Below the pieces are notes generated by a model that saw only the letters and a list, made by a program, of their open reading frames with translations, did no database searches and was not told where the DNA came from. The position numbers were made by a program, and so were the translations under genes. From Rhodococcus wratislaviensis (GTDB lineage Bacteria; Actinomycetota; Actinomycetes; Mycobacteriales; Mycobacteriaceae), in assembly GCF_900455735.1 (NCBI RefSeq), contig NZ_UAUI01000001.1:1-64000 (forward strand): a stretch of 64,000 nucleotides of DNA, in the 5' to 3' direction. This document shows, in pieces, positions 19,856 to 29,083 of this stretch. The first letter of the stretch is position 1; each line of letters starts with the position of its first letter.

Positions 19856-19935
19856 TCCCCCACCTGCATGGCCCGCCGCCCGCCCCGTCGTGTAGGCAGG
19901 AGATCGGGTGCGCCGCAAGAGCGCACAGCGATCCG

Positions 19936-20409
19936 ATGGAGAGTGTGATGGTGGATTCCGGGGAACAGCAGGCATCGAACGGTGACGGGCGGATCGACAC
20001 CGCCGCTTTGGCCGATCAGTTGGGCAAGGGCTTCGACGCCCTCATCGGACTCGAATACACCGAACTGGCACCCGACCGCGTGCGCGCGCAGTGGACGGTC
20101 ACCCCCGACCTGCAGCAGCCGGCCGGAATCCAGCACGGCGGCGTCTACTGCTCCGTCATCGAATCGGTGGCCAGCGCCGCGGGCACGGTCTGGCTCGGCG
20201 GGCGCGGACACGTCGTCGGCGTCAACAACAACACCGACTTCCTCCGCGCGACGCGAGAGGGCACGCTGACCGCCGAAGCCAGCCCCGTCCACCGCGGACG
20301 CACCCAGCAGCTGTGGGAGGTCCGGATCACCGACGAACAGGATCGGCTCGTCTCCAAGGGGCAGGTCCGGCTCGCGAACATCACCGACACCGGACGCCTC
20401 GGCAACTGA
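19936..20409 (+). CDS. PaaI/hotdog-fold acyl-CoA thioesterase
   Basis: The 157-aa protein has the hotdog thioesterase motifs QQPAGIQHGGVYCSVIESVAS (helix with HGG) and GVNNNTDFLRATREGTL. Family members hydrolyse acyl- or aryl-CoA thioesters in the cytosol as small oligomers; the natural substrate is not known. The start could be ATG 19936 or the in-frame ATG 19948. It follows the candidate iron sRNA and is the positional orthologue of Rv1847. Whether it is transcribed by read-through from the IdeR-boxed promoter is open. Confidence 0.85.
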   Translation: MESVMVDSGEQQASNGDGRIDTAALADQLGKGFDALIGLEYTELAPDRVRAQWTVTPDLQQPAGIQHGGVYCSVIESVASAAGTVWLGGRGHVVGVNNNTDFLRATREGTLTAEASPVHRGRTQQLWEVRITDEQDRLVSKGQVRLANITDTGRLGN

Positions 20410-20425
20410 CCGCACCCCGCGCACG

Positions 20426-20462
20426 GCGGAGGGGACGGACCCGGCAGGTCCGTCCCCTCCGC
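20426..20462. terminator. Bidirectional hairpin terminator between thioesterase and ndh
   Basis: GCGGAGGGGACGGACC and its complement form a perfect 16-bp stem with a 5-nt loop (CGGCA). It sits between two convergent genes and can serve both. Confidence 0.8.
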
Positions 20463-20489
20463 TCTGTTCACGTCAGGTGTGAGCCGGCG

Positions 20490-21884
20490 TCAGCCCGCGG
20501 CCTTGCGCTGCGCGCCGCCGGACGACTTCTCGGCGGCCTCTTTCTCCCGCTCGTGTCGCTCCAGCTGCTCCATCGCGTTGCGGGCGAACACCCACTGCTC
20601 GGTGGACGCCATCTGCGCGCGCCCACGACCGAGGAACGTCACCGTCCACGACAGCAGCGTCGACAGCCGGCTGCGGAACCCGACCAGATACATCAGGTGA
20701 ATCCCCAGCCAGGCCACCCAGCCGATGAACCCGCTGATCTCGAGCTTCCCGACCTTCGCCACCGCACTGAACCGCGAGATGGTGGCCATGCTGCCCTTGT
20801 CGAAGTACTTGAACGGCGGCCGGTCCTCCGGCTTCTGCCCGCTCAGGCCGGCCTTGATCTGCTTGGCCGCGTACTTGCCGCCCTGCATCGCGACCTGCGC
20901 CAGACCCGGCAGCTTGTCGAGCGCCATCATGTCGCCGATCACGAACACCTCGGGGTGGCCGGGCACCGACAGGTCCGGCTTCACCAGGACGCGCCCCGCC
21001 CGGTCGATCTCGGCATCCGACTGGTCGGCGATCTGCTTGCCCAACGGGCTCGCCTGCACACCGGCCGACCACACCTTGCACTGCGACTCGATCCGGCGCT
21101 GCGTGCCGTCCTTGTCCTTGACGACGAGGCCGTCCACGTCGACGTCGACGACCATCGCCCCCAACTGGATCTCGATGCCGAGCTTCTCCAGCTGCTGGCG
21201 GGCCTTGCGGCTCAGCTTGCCGCCGTAGACGGGCAGCACGTCGTCCGCACCGTCCAGCAGGATCACGCGCGCCTCACGGGGATCGATGTTGCGGAACGCC
21301 CCCGACAGGGTGCGCCGCGACAGTTCCGCGATCTGGCCGGCGAGCTCGACACCGGTCGGACCGGCACCGACGACGACGAACGTCAGCAGCCGCGCGCGTT
21401 CGGCGGGATCGCTCGACAATTCGGCCTGCTCGAAGGCGCCCAGGATGCGGCCGCGCAGTTCGAGGGCGTCGTCGATGGTCTTCATGCCCGGCGCGAACTC
21501 GGAGAAATGATCGTTGCCGAAGTACGACTGGCCTGCGCCGGCCGCGACGATCAGGCTGTCGTAGGGGGTGACGGTGGTCCGGTCCAGGAACCGGGAGGTG
21601 ATCGTCTTCGCCTCGAGATCGATCTTGTCGACATCGCCGAGCAGCACCTGGGTGTTCTTCTGCTTGCGCAGCACCAGCCGGGTGGCGGGCGCGATGTCGC
21701 CGACGGAGAGAATGCCGGTCGCCACCTGATACAGCAACGGCTGGAACAGGTGGTGAGTGGTGCGGGCGATCATGGTGATGTCGACATCGGCATTCTTCAG
21801 CGCCTGTGTGCCGAACAACCCACCGAAGCCGGATCCAATGACCACGACGCGATGGCGGCGTGACTCTACCGACTTGATACTCAT
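20490..21884 (-). CDS. ndh: Type II NADH:quinone oxidoreductase (NDH-2)
   Basis: Transfers electrons from NADH to menaquinone at the inner face of the membrane without proton pumping. The 464-aa chain has the FAD Rossmann motif VVVIGSGFGGLFGTQAL at residue 14, a second nucleotide fold VVVGAGPTGVELAGQIAEL for NADH at about 172, the quinone-side HHLFQPLLYQVATG and the FAD-binding VFVIGDMMAL. The C-terminal region (from about 370) has the amphipathic, membrane-associating helices of NDH-2, ending in a basic tail. Its neighbourhood matches Rv1854c. A close paralogue lies at 35018-36409. Confidence 0.95.
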   Translation of the reverse strand: MSIKSVESRRHRVVVIGSGFGGLFGTQALKNADVDITMIARTTHHLFQPLLYQVATGILSVGDIAPATRLVLRKQKNTQVLLGDVDKIDLEAKTITSRFLDRTTVTPYDSLIVAAGAGQSYFGNDHFSEFAPGMKTIDDALELRGRILGAFEQAELSSDPAERARLLTFVVVGAGPTGVELAGQIAELSRRTLSGAFRNIDPREARVILLDGADDVLPVYGGKLSRKARQQLEKLGIEIQLGAMVVDVDVDGLVVKDKDGTQRRIESQCKVWSAGVQASPLGKQIADQSDAEIDRAGRVLVKPDLSVPGHPEVFVIGDMMALDKLPGLAQVAMQGGKYAAKQIKAGLSGQKPEDRPPFKYFDKGSMATISRFSAVAKVGKLEISGFIGWVAWLGIHLMYLVGFRSRLSTLLSWTVTFLGRGRAQMASTEQWVFARNAMEQLERHEREKEAAEKSSGGAQRKAAG

Positions 21885-22013
21885 TCCGTGCTCCTCGAAA
21901 AATAGACGACTCCTGTCACGGTAGTCGCCTTGTCCCCGAGCGTCTCAGTAAGCGTTGCTTCGCCCGGCTCCACAGCGGAATCGATCCAGAAACCGGAGGC
22001 CCCGTCCATACAC

Positions 22014-22052
22014 GAAGGCGGGCAGTCCCTCCGTGAGGAACTGCCCGCCTTC
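22014..22052 (-). terminator. Terminator after the 57-aa membrane protein
   Basis: GAAGGCGGGCAGT and ACTGCCCGCCTTC form a perfect 13-bp stem 15 nt after the stop of the small minus-strand gene at 22067-22240. Confidence 0.7.
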
Positions 22053-22066
22053 CGGTGCGTACGCGG

Positions 22067-22240
22067 CTATTCCGCCCTGCCGATTCGCTTCCGCCCGGTG
22101 GGAGTTCCCGGCGATTCCGGCGGAATGAAATCCGATTTGATCGAGAACACGAACAGTGCCGACACCCCGACCACGACGACAAGAATGGTGAGGACTACGA
22201 CCACGTAGCCGAAACCGACACCAATTGCTGTCAAGTCCAT
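22067..22240 (-). CDS. Small single-pass membrane protein (57 aa), unknown function
   Basis: This gene is below common ORF length limits. It starts with ATG at 22240, has a perfect AGGAGGT ribosome binding site 7 nt upstream and ends in a dedicated hairpin terminator. The product begins MDLTAIGVGFGYVVVVLTIL, continues as a very Val-rich membrane helix (residues 8-32) and ends in a polar basic tail of about 22 residues (ESPGTPTGRKRIGRAE). It lies just downstream of the XRE regulator gene on the same strand, 13 nt away, so the two are probably one operon. I do not recognise a family. Confidence 0.75.
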   Translation of the reverse strand: MDLTAIGVGFGYVVVVLTILVVVVGVSALFVFSIKSDFIPPESPGTPTGRKRIGRAE

Positions 22241-22253
22241 CAGACCTACCTCC

Positions 22254-23054
22254 TCAGTCGCTGCTCACGCTACTGCGGAGGGTAGCCGCTGTCACCGCGT
22301 CGGCGGGGAAGAACGATTCGATGGCCAGCTCCGCGACCGTCACGTCGAGGGGAGTGCCGAACATCGTCGTCGTGCTGACGAACGCCAGCACCGTGTCGTG
22401 GTGCCGGATCCGCAACGGCACGACGAGCGACCCCGGCAGTTCGGCGGCGTCGACGGCGCCACCGGGGTAGCCCTCCAATTCGCCCAGCAGGTCACGCAGT
22501 ACCTCGTCGCCGGTGACCGCGATCTGATGGCGCAGGCGGTGCAGGAGGTGCCCCCGCCACTGCGGCAGGTCGAGGATGCGCGGCGCCATCCCATCCGGGT
22601 GCAGGCTCAACCGCAGGACGTTCACGGGCGGCTCGAGCAGCTCCGCGGCGCACCCCTCGGTCAGTACCGCGACCGCGTCGTTGGCGTCCACCAAGTTCCA
22701 GTGCCGGTCGACGACCACCGCCGGCGACGGGGAATGCGCGGTGAGGATCTTCCCGATGGCGTCGGCGATCGACGCCATCGGCACATCCGAGAGGTGATGC
22801 TCCGGGAAGGCGGGCGCGAAACCACCCGCGAGGAGCAGTGCGTTGCGTTCGCGCAGGGGAATGTCGAGATGCTCGCTGAGGCGCAGCAGCATCGCCCGCG
22901 TGGGATTCGACCGCCCGGTCTCCAGGAAACTGACGTGCCGCGCCGAGATGTCCGCCCGGTGCGCCAGTTCCAGCTGACTGAGCCGCCGGCGTTCCCGCCA
23001 CGCCCGCAGGTGGGTGCCGACATGCGACGCGCGCCGATCGTCGAGGGTGGTCAT
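22254..23054 (-). CDS. XRE-family regulator with MmyB-like ligand-binding domain
   Basis: The 266-aa protein has an N-terminal helix-turn-helix (residues 12-68; RLSQLELAHRADISARHVSFLETGRSNPT) and a C-terminal MmyB/PAS-like domain (about 95-260; VVVDRHWNLVDANDAVAVL). In this family the C-terminal domain resembles a fatty-acid-binding PAS fold. It is followed by the 57-aa membrane protein. Targets are unknown. Confidence 0.85.
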   Translation of the reverse strand: MTTLDDRRASHVGTHLRAWRERRRLSQLELAHRADISARHVSFLETGRSNPTRAMLLRLSEHLDIPLRERNALLLAGGFAPAFPEHHLSDVPMASIADAIGKILTAHSPSPAVVVDRHWNLVDANDAVAVLTEGCAAELLEPPVNVLRLSLHPDGMAPRILDLPQWRGHLLHRLRHQIAVTGDEVLRDLLGELEGYPGGAVDAAELPGSLVVPLRIRHHDTVLAFVSTTTMFGTPLDVTVAELAIESFFPADAVTAATLRSSVSSD

Positions 23055-23114
23055 CCGGCCAGCCTAGGTCGGGCGGATCGCCGCCCCATTACCTCCGACG
23101 TCATGGCGCAGCCG

Positions 23115-23954
23115 TCACGTGAGGTGATCGAACTCCCCGGTCACCCACGCGCAGTGCCGAGTCGCCGAATACTCGAGCGCCTCCCGGCCGTCGCCGTCGA
23201 TCACGTTGTCGAAGTTGCCGATGATGCGGTCGAACTCGAGATGCGACAGCTGGTCCGCGATGCGCCGCACCACCGCCGCGGACAGCGGCAGCCGGTTGGG
23301 GTACGACCGGAGGAACGACACCGTGCGCCGGTCCGGGTTGGGGAAGACGCCGTCCCCGGTGAGGAGGACACCCCGGCCGTCGGCGCCGTCCCGCCAGTGC
23401 GCGACGGCGCTGCCCGGAAAGTGCCCGCCGATCTGGTGCAGGGTCAGGCCCGGCGTCACCTCGTGGGTTCCGGACCAGAACACGATCGGGCCGTCGGACC
23501 GCGCCAACCAGGAGCGGTCCGCGTCGGCCACCAGGATGGGCACGTCGCCGAACGCCTTCGACCACTGCGTCTGGACGCCGAACATGTGCGGGTGGCTGCC
23601 CGCGACGGCGATGACCGGGCCGTGCGCGGCGACGGCGTCGACGGCGGCGTCGTCGACGAACCCGATCGGATCCCACAGCAGCGACCCGGCGGGGGTGCGG
23701 ATCACCAGGGACTGCTGGCCGATCGCGGTCTTCGGATCCACGTACAGGCCGTGCAACCCCGGCTCGACCTCGTGTTCGACCGCGCGGTACCCCGCACCGG
23801 CCAGCTTCTCCACGGTGGTCCACTCCTGACCGCCCAGCGGAATGTACTGGCGTTCGTCCGCGCAGATCGCGCACTCGTCGGGGAGTGGGGTGTTCGGGTC
23901 CTGTTCGACGCCGCACGTGGCGCAGAGATGAAATAACACCCCTCGATCATGCAT
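23115..23954 (-). CDS. Metallo-beta-lactamase-fold protein with N-terminal Cys zinc knuckle
   Basis: The 279-aa protein starts with LCATCGVEQ and PDECAICADERQY, a C-x2-C...C-x2-C knuckle (residues 11-32), then an MBL fold: AGSHPHMFGVQTQW in the metal-site region, HFPGSAVAHWRDG and LLTGDGVFPNPDRRTVSF. The classical HxHxDH is degenerate (SHPHMFG), so hydrolase activity on metal chemistry is likely but not certain. ATG 23954 is the first Met consistent with the knuckle; the longer frame upstream overlaps azlD. It follows azlD by 2 nt and may be in its operon. Confidence 0.7.
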   Translation of the reverse strand: MHDRGVLFHLCATCGVEQDPNTPLPDECAICADERQYIPLGGQEWTTVEKLAGAGYRAVEHEVEPGLHGLYVDPKTAIGQQSLVIRTPAGSLLWDPIGFVDDAAVDAVAAHGPVIAVAGSHPHMFGVQTQWSKAFGDVPILVADADRSWLARSDGPIVFWSGTHEVTPGLTLHQIGGHFPGSAVAHWRDGADGRGVLLTGDGVFPNPDRRTVSFLRSYPNRLPLSAAVVRRIADQLSHLEFDRIIGNFDNVIDGDGREALEYSATRHCAWVTGEFDHLT

Positions 23955-23956
23955 CC

Positions 23957-24280
23957 TCACGGCACGCCGAGGAGCCGCAATCCGGCAGTCGTGGCGGCCG
24001 CCGACAGGACGATGGCGACGAAAGGCGCCTTCCGCCAGGCGAGTAGGCCGGCGACGACGACGCCGGTGGGACGCGCCACTCCGGCGAGTTCGTGGCCTTC
24101 GGTGAGCGCCGTCGTGCCCACCAGCGCGGTGAGCAGAACCACGGCGGCCGTGGCCATGGCCCGCTCCAGCCACGGTCGGGTGGCGATCCGCGGTCGCAGC
24201 ACCGGGCCCGCGAATCGGAACGCGAACGTCCCCGCCGCGAGAACCCCGACCGACCCGATCAGCACGAGGTTCCCGGTCAC
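23957..24280 (-). CDS. azlD: AzlD-family branched-chain amino acid exporter small subunit
   Basis: The 107-aa membrane protein has four predicted helices and the AzlD landmark segment FAFRFAGPVLRPR. With AzlC it forms an exporter for branched-chain or related amino acids (BrnFE/AzlCD type). GTG 24280 overlaps the azlC stop by 4 nt (GTGA), which decides the start; the longer frame is antisense-like Arg/Gly-rich sequence. Confidence 0.85.
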   Translation of the reverse strand: MTGNLVLIGSVGVLAAGTFAFRFAGPVLRPRIATRPWLERAMATAAVVLLTALVGTTALTEGHELAGVARPTGVVVAGLLAWRKAPFVAIVLSAAATTAGLRLLGVP

Positions 24281-24951
24281 CGCAGCACCTTCCGCCGCAC
24301 ACCCGCGAGCAACCCCACCAGCGCCGCCAGCACCGGAAGCCCGGCGGGCAGGACGGGCGTGGCGGCCAGGGCGACCACACCGCCGACCAGCGTCGGCACC
24401 CGCACGTCCCGATCGCGCAGCGCCGGCAGCACCAGGGCCAGGAGCACCGCGGGGAACATGGCGTCCAGCCCCAGCACGGCGGGGTCGCCGATCGCCGTGC
24501 CCGCGACCGCGCCGAGCAGGGCCCCGAGCGGCCAGCACACCGCGATCCCCACACCGCACGCCCAGTACGCGGCGCGCCTGCGGTCGGGGTCCGTCTCCCC
24601 GAGCGCGAACACCACCGACTCGTCGTTCATCAGGTGACTGCCGACGACGCGGCGCAGCCCACGCCCCAGCGCGTCACCGACCGCCAGACCGAACGGCAGG
24701 TGACGTGCGTTCACCAGCAGTCCGGCGATCGTCGCCGCGACCGGGCTGCCGCCTGCCGCGACGATGCCGACGAACAGGAACTCCGCCGAACCGGCGAGGA
24801 CCAGCACCGACAGCGCGACGGGCAACCATGCGTCCAGGCCGGAACCGACCGCGATGGCGCCGTACGACATGCCGACCAGTCCGTCGGCCAGGCACACCAG
24901 GGCGATGTTCCGGAGGACCCGCGAATCGAGTGTTCGCTTCATCGAACGCAT
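24277..24951 (-). CDS. azlC: AzlC-family branched-chain amino acid exporter large subunit
   Basis: The 224-aa protein has six to seven helices and the AzlC signature NARHLPFGLAVGDAL followed by HLMNDESVVFALGE. ATG 24951 fits a leaderless transcript: on the minus strand TTGACG and AGTATA lie 18 bp apart and predict the first nucleotide at 24951. ATG 24942 is the alternative. The gene is divergent from a cupin-type XRE regulator at 25038, the usual arrangement for local control. Actual exported substrate is not shown by sequence. Confidence 0.85.
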   Translation of the reverse strand: MRSMKRTLDSRVLRNIALVCLADGLVGMSYGAIAVGSGLDAWLPVALSVLVLAGSAEFLFVGIVAAGGSPVAATIAGLLVNARHLPFGLAVGDALGRGLRRVVGSHLMNDESVVFALGETDPDRRRAAYWACGVGIAVCWPLGALLGAVAGTAIGDPAVLGLDAMFPAVLLALVLPALRDRDVRVPTLVGGVVALAATPVLPAGLPVLAALVGLLAGVRRKVLR

Positions 24952-24978
24952 GACTTCTATACTGAACAGAGGGCGTGT

Positions 24979-24994
24979 GTTCGTCAAGGCGAAC
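24979..24994. promoter_or_regulatory. Inverted repeat over the azlC -35 region
   Basis: GTTCG-TCAAGG-CGAAC overlaps the minus-strand -35 TTGACG (24982-24987) between azlC and the XRE-cupin gene. It is a plausible operator for that regulator. Confidence 0.5.
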
Positions 24995-25037
24995 GTAGCA
25001 CCCAAAATAATGAACAGGGACGTCGGGAAGGCACACC

Positions 25038-25592
25038 ATGGCAGGGCAGTCCCCACTCGGATACATCGGACCCTCGCTGCGGCGCGAACGCGAACGGTCG
25101 GGCATGTCCCTGACCGAGGTCGCCCGCCGCGCCGGGGTCGCGAAATCCACACTGTCCCAACTGGAATCGGGGGGCGGCAACCCGAGCGTCGAAACCCTGT
25201 GGGCCCTCTGCGTCGCACTCGACGTGCAGATGTCGCAACTCCTGGACCCGCCCCGGCCCCGCGTCCAGGTCATCCGGGCCGACGAAGGACCGGAACTGAT
25301 CTCCGACCGATCCGACTACCGCGCCACCCTCGTCGCGTCCTGCCCACCGTCCGCGCGCCGGGACCTGTATCGCCTCGCCGTCGAACCCGGCCCGGCCCGG
25401 GAGTCCGAACCGCACATGCCCGGCGTGGTCGAACACGTCATCCTCAGCGCCGGCCGCGCACTCGTCGGCGTGGCAGGCGACCCGATCGAACTCGGACCCG
25501 GCGACTACATCGCCTACCCCGGTGATGTCGCACATGTGTTCGAGGCGCTGGAGTCGGGCACCCGCGCCGTCCTGGTGTCCGAGCACAACTGA
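25038..25592 (+). CDS. XRE-family regulator with C-terminal cupin sensor
   Basis: The 184-aa protein has a helix-turn-helix (residues 10-65; MSLTEVARRAGVAKSTLSQLESG) and a small cupin barrel (about 110-180) ending in a typical GDYIAYPGDVAHVFEAL. Such regulators sense small molecules and commonly control a divergent transporter. Here that is azlCD, 87 nt away, with an inverted repeat in the shared gap. A role as local azlCD regulator is inferred from layout. Confidence 0.85.
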   Translation: MAGQSPLGYIGPSLRRERERSGMSLTEVARRAGVAKSTLSQLESGGGNPSVETLWALCVALDVQMSQLLDPPRPRVQVIRADEGPELISDRSDYRATLVASCPPSARRDLYRLAVEPGPARESEPHMPGVVEHVILSAGRALVGVAGDPIELGPGDYIAYPGDVAHVFEALESGTRAVLVSEHN

Positions 25593-25711
25593 GGACATTC
25601 GGCGAACTTTCTCCGTGCAGAGTGTCGATTCGGAAGGGCGACGTTCGTATAGGAGGTGAGAGCCCGCCACATCCGAAGGCGCCGGCTGTCCGATCCGAGG
25701 AGGAACCCGAG

Positions 25712-26071
25712 ATGACCCAATACCTGTTGAGCGTGTACCAGCCCGACGGCCCCGCTCCCGAACCCGACGTCCTCGCGAAGATCGGCGACGATCTCGACAC
25801 CCTCAACCAGGAGATGGTGTCGGCAGGCGCGTGGGTGTTCAGCGGGGGACTGTGCGCCCCCACCACGGCGACCGTGCTGCGGGCCCAGGGCGGTGACGTG
25901 CTGGTCACCGACGGCCCGTACACCGAAGGCAAGGAACATCTCGGCGGATTCACCATCGTCGAGGCGCCCGATCTGGACGCCGCCCTCGTCTGGGGTCGCA
26001 AGCTCACCCGGGCGACGACCCTCCCGATCGAGGTCCGGCCGTTCGCCCACCACGGCGGAGCCGGCGACTGA
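25712..26071 (+). CDS. DGPF/YciI-family protein paired with ECF sigma factor (module 1)
   Basis: The 119-aa protein has the DGPF-type signature [20 protein letters not shown] and an HG(G)-like end. It belongs to the YciI fold (ferredoxin-like, possible lyase or sensor). The start at ATG 25712 is set by GAGGAGG about 9 nt upstream. The sigma gene begins 1 nt after its stop. ECF42-type sigma factors are known to be encoded next to one or more DGPF proteins, thought to help sense the signal; no anti-sigma factor is present. Confidence 0.85.
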   Translation: MTQYLLSVYQPDGPAPEPDVLAKIGDDLDTLNQEMVSAGAWVFSGGLCAPTTATVLRAQGGDVLVTDGPYTEGKEHLGGFTIVEAPDLDAALVWGRKLTRATTLPIEVRPFAHHGGAGD

Positions 26072-26072
26072 C

Positions 26073-27284
26073 GTGATCTCGTCCGCCGACATCGAACACG
26101 TGTTCCGTGAAGAACACGGTCGCGCGGTGTCCGTCCTGGTCGGCGTGTTCGGCGACATCGACATCGCCGAGGACGCCGTCCAGGACGCGTTCACCGAGGC
26201 GGTGCGGCGGTGGCCCTCGGCCGGGCTGCCGCCGAGCCCGGCCGGATGGATCATCACCACCGCCCGGCGCCGCACGATCGATCGGCTCCGGCGCGAGGCC
26301 TCCCGCCACGACCGGCACGCGCAGGCCGCCCTGGTGCTCGCCCCCGACGAACCGCTGGAGGAGGGCGTCGTGCACGACGACCGGTTACGCCTGATCTTCA
26401 CGTGCTGCCACCCGGCGCTGGCACCGACCGCCCAGGTCGCGCTGACCCTCCGCCTCCTGGGCGGGCTCGGTACCGCGGAGATCGCGCGCGCATTCCTGGT
26501 GCCCGAGCCGACCATGGCGCAGCGCCTCGTCCGGGCCAAGGGGAAGATCCGGGACGCCCGGATCCCGTACCGGGTACCGAACGAGGCGGATCTGCCGGAC
26601 CGCCTCCGCGCCGTCCTGGCCGTGGTCTATCTGATCTTCAACGAGGGATATACGGCCAGTTCGGGGGATCGGCTGACGCGGGCGGACCTGTGCGCCGAGG
26701 CCATTCGCCTCGGCCGGGTCCTGGCCGCGCTCATGCCCGACGAACCGGAGGTCACCGGGCTGCTCGCGTTGATGGTGCTGATCGAGTCGCGGAGAGGTGC
26801 CCGCACCGACGGCGACGGACGGCTCGTGCTCCTGCCCGATCAGGACCGCACGCGGTGGGATCGGGACCTCGTCGCCGAGGGGCACATGCTGGTGCGGGAG
26901 TGCCTGCGACGGAACACGCCCGGGCAGTATCAGATTCAGGCCGCGATCAACGCCGTCCACAGCGACGCGGACACGGCCGCCGACACCGACTGGTGGCAGA
27001 TACTGCAGCTGTACGACCAGTTGATGTCGGTGGCGCCGAGTCCGGTGGTGGCGTTGAACCGGGCGGTCGCCGTCGCCGAGATCAGGGGACCGGAGGAGGG
27101 GCTGGCACTCGTCGACCGACTCGACCTCGACAAGTACCACCTGTTCCACGCGGTGCGGGCCGATCTGCTCCGCCGCCTCGGACGTCCCGGCGAGGCGGCG
27201 CACGCGTACGACGCGGCACGGGACCGCACCGGCAACGCGGCCGAGCGGGAATTTCTTCGGGCGCAACGCGATTCGCTCCGGTGA
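26073..27284 (+). CDS. ECF42-type RNA polymerase sigma factor with TPR-like C-terminal extension (module 1)
   Basis: The 403-aa protein has sigma-2 (residues 10-75; [17 protein letters not shown]), sigma-4 (about 110-175; [28 protein letters not shown]) and a 200-residue C-terminal DUF6596/TPR-like extension ([25 protein letters not shown]) that marks the ECF42 group. The extension is required for activity in studied members. GTG 26073 follows the DGPF gene immediately. A paralogous module lies 6 kb away (31907-33456). Confidence 0.9.
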   Translation: MISSADIEHVFREEHGRAVSVLVGVFGDIDIAEDAVQDAFTEAVRRWPSAGLPPSPAGWIITTARRRTIDRLRREASRHDRHAQAALVLAPDEPLEEGVVHDDRLRLIFTCCHPALAPTAQVALTLRLLGGLGTAEIARAFLVPEPTMAQRLVRAKGKIRDARIPYRVPNEADLPDRLRAVLAVVYLIFNEGYTASSGDRLTRADLCAEAIRLGRVLAALMPDEPEVTGLLALMVLIESRRGARTDGDGRLVLLPDQDRTRWDRDLVAEGHMLVRECLRRNTPGQYQIQAAINAVHSDADTAADTDWWQILQLYDQLMSVAPSPVVALNRAVAVAEIRGPEEGLALVDRLDLDKYHLFHAVRADLLRRLGRPGEAAHAYDAARDRTGNAAEREFLRAQRDSLR

Positions 27285-27297
27285 CGCGGGCTGCCGG

Positions 27298-27774
27298 TCA
27301 GAGACCGAGCCCCGGCGGCAGGCACACCGACCCGAAACACGTTTCCGTGCGCACGGTGACGGGGAGGGGCTCCGCCGTCGCGGGCTTCGCGTACGCGGTC
27401 TCCGGGAGCGGCGCCGAACCCCACACCTCGTCACCGGGTCCCGCGTTCTCACTGCAGATCCAGTGGATCAGATAGTCGCCGTCGGGCACCGCGTCGAACA
27501 CGAAGTCCCGCGGTCCCGGCCCGATCACCACATTCGATTCGTGGAACACCGCCACCGACTCGGGGTTCACGATGTCGTCGGCCGCGTGCAGTCCGCCGAG
27601 TCCGCACACGATGTCCGCACCGGTGTCGTTCGTGATCGTCGTCGTGACGACGCTCCCGGCCACGGCGGCGGTCAGTGTCACGTCGGGTGGGTCCGCGGCG
27701 GCGGGTGCGACCAGGAGCAGGGCGAGGGGGCCTGCGGCGATCAGCGTGACCGCGGCCCGGGGCACGAGTGTCAT
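27298..27774 (-). CDS. Secreted protein of unknown function
   Basis: The 158-aa product starts with a Sec signal peptide (MTLVPRAAVTLIAAGPLALL...APAAA, cleavage near residue 27). The mature part is a small beta-rich domain with paired cysteines (IVCGLGG, WICSEN, ETCFGSVCLPPG). The segment VPDGDYLIHWICSENAG suggests an immunoglobulin-like or carbohydrate-binding fold, but I recognise no family. ATG 27774 was chosen to place the signal peptide at the N-terminus; AAGG lies about 9 nt upstream. It converges with the sigma gene. Confidence 0.7.
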   Translation of the reverse strand: MTLVPRAAVTLIAAGPLALLLVAPAAADPPDVTLTAAVAGSVVTTTITNDTGADIVCGLGGLHAADDIVNPESVAVFHESNVVIGPGPRDFVFDAVPDGDYLIHWICSENAGPGDEVWGSAPLPETAYAKPATAEPLPVTVRTETCFGSVCLPPGLGL

Positions 27775-27865
27775 CAGCGGAACCTTCGTTCTCGGCGGTC
27801 TCACTCCGGACGTCACGGTATTGATACCCGCCGCGCGGGCAGATAAACGGCGGGGACCGGAGCAT

Positions 27866-29075
27866 TCAGTGTCGGCGGCGTTTGGCGCGGGCGGCGAACT
27901 CGTCCAGCACCCGGACCACGTCCTTGGCCTGCCAGATCCGGTTCCGTCGCCCGTCGGTGATCTGGGTGAGTATCCCGGCATCGACCAGGCGGTCGATCGC
28001 GATCTGCGCGTTGGCGCCGGTCACCCCGAGAGTGGATGTGACGAGCTTGTTGTCGACGACCGGTCGTCGAAGGAGCAGGTCCACCAGCCGGTGTACTGCC
28101 GCGCCGCGCCGCGCCGTCACACGGGTGCGCCAGTCGGCTCGAACCGCTTCCAGGTCGTGAACGAGGGTGCGGCCGTTGGCGACCGCGCCGAACGACGCCT
28201 CCGCGATCGACCGGACGATCGGCTCGACGTTCCCGGACCGGTACTCGCCGAGCGCGTCGAAATACTCTGCGGTGTCGTGCAGGAGGCCCGCGGACACCGG
28301 AACGGCAACGCTGCGGGTGAGCTGTCCGCCACGCAGCATCGCCTGGATCAGGGCGCGTCCGACGCGCCCGTTGCCGTCCGGGAACGGGTGGATGGTTTCG
28401 AACTGCGCGTGCGCGACCGCTATCTGCGCGATGACGGGCACATCGACGCGGTTGGCGAAGACGATCAAGTCGTCGATCAGTGCGGGAACCCGGTCATGGT
28501 GTGGGGGGACGAATTGCGCGGTGTGGGGTCCGAGGCTGCCGCCGCCGATCCAGACCTGCTGCTGCCGCCATCGACCGGCGATGTTCGGATCGCCGTGTTC
28601 GAGCAGCGCGCGATGCATCTGCAGGATCGCGTCGGCGTCGATGGAGGCGGACAACTCCAACGCGGCGTGCATGGCGCGGACGTTCCCGACGATCAGGCGG
28701 GCGTTGCGGGAGGCGTGCTCGCCGAGTTCGGCCGAGTTCGGCCAGCGCGATTTGCCGTGTCCCGCTGCTGAGGTTCTCGATCTCCGAGCTCGACGCACTC
28801 TCGGTGCGGAGCAGGATGGATGCGAACGGGGCGGTGATGTGGCCGACCTCGACGTCGAAACGGGTGAGTTCGGTCGCCGCTTCCTCCGTCAGTGACTGCA
28901 ACTCGCTGCTCAGGGAGATGGACTGGTCTGCGATGAACGCCGGTACTGCCGCGCGGTAGGGGCCGGCAGTGAGGCGCCGCTCGCGCCGAGAGCCGTAGTC
29001 GCCGGCCGTGCCGATCCAGGGATGCTGCTCGTAGGCGACAGGAGGCCACGACAGTCCGCCATCAACCGATGCCAC
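27866..29075 (-). pseudogene. Fic-domain AMPylase gene broken by a 10-bp tandem duplication
   Basis: Two frames make one Fic protein. GTG 29075 begins the N-terminal Fic_N part, which carries an SSEIENLSS segment (the inhibitory-helix/N-cap region). The frame should continue ALAELGEHASRNARLIVG, but a duplicated GCCGAGTTCG (28721-28740, + strand) shifts it. Downstream, in the other frame, the Fic core is intact: HPFPDGNGRVGRAL (His, Asp, Asn, Arg of HxFxDGNGRxxR) at about 28380 and a C-terminal winged helix. Fic proteins transfer AMP to hydroxyl groups of target proteins. Removing one 10-bp copy restores a roughly 400-aa ORF. It could be true decay, a phase switch or a sequencing error. Confidence 0.8.
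28721..28740. repeat. 10-bp tandem duplication causing the fic frameshift
   Basis: GCCGAGTTCG occurs twice in direct succession, followed by a partial third unit GCC. Since 10 is not a multiple of three, the second copy shifts the reading frame exactly where the two Fic halves part. Confidence 0.9.
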
Positions 29076-29083
29076 CCAGCGAA

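Noticed and set aside
28494..29075. Separate 193-aa gene overlapping the Fic C-terminal half
   Set aside because: Only its first part fits Fic_N; beyond the 10-bp duplication it becomes a shadow frame, so it is treated as one broken fic gene.
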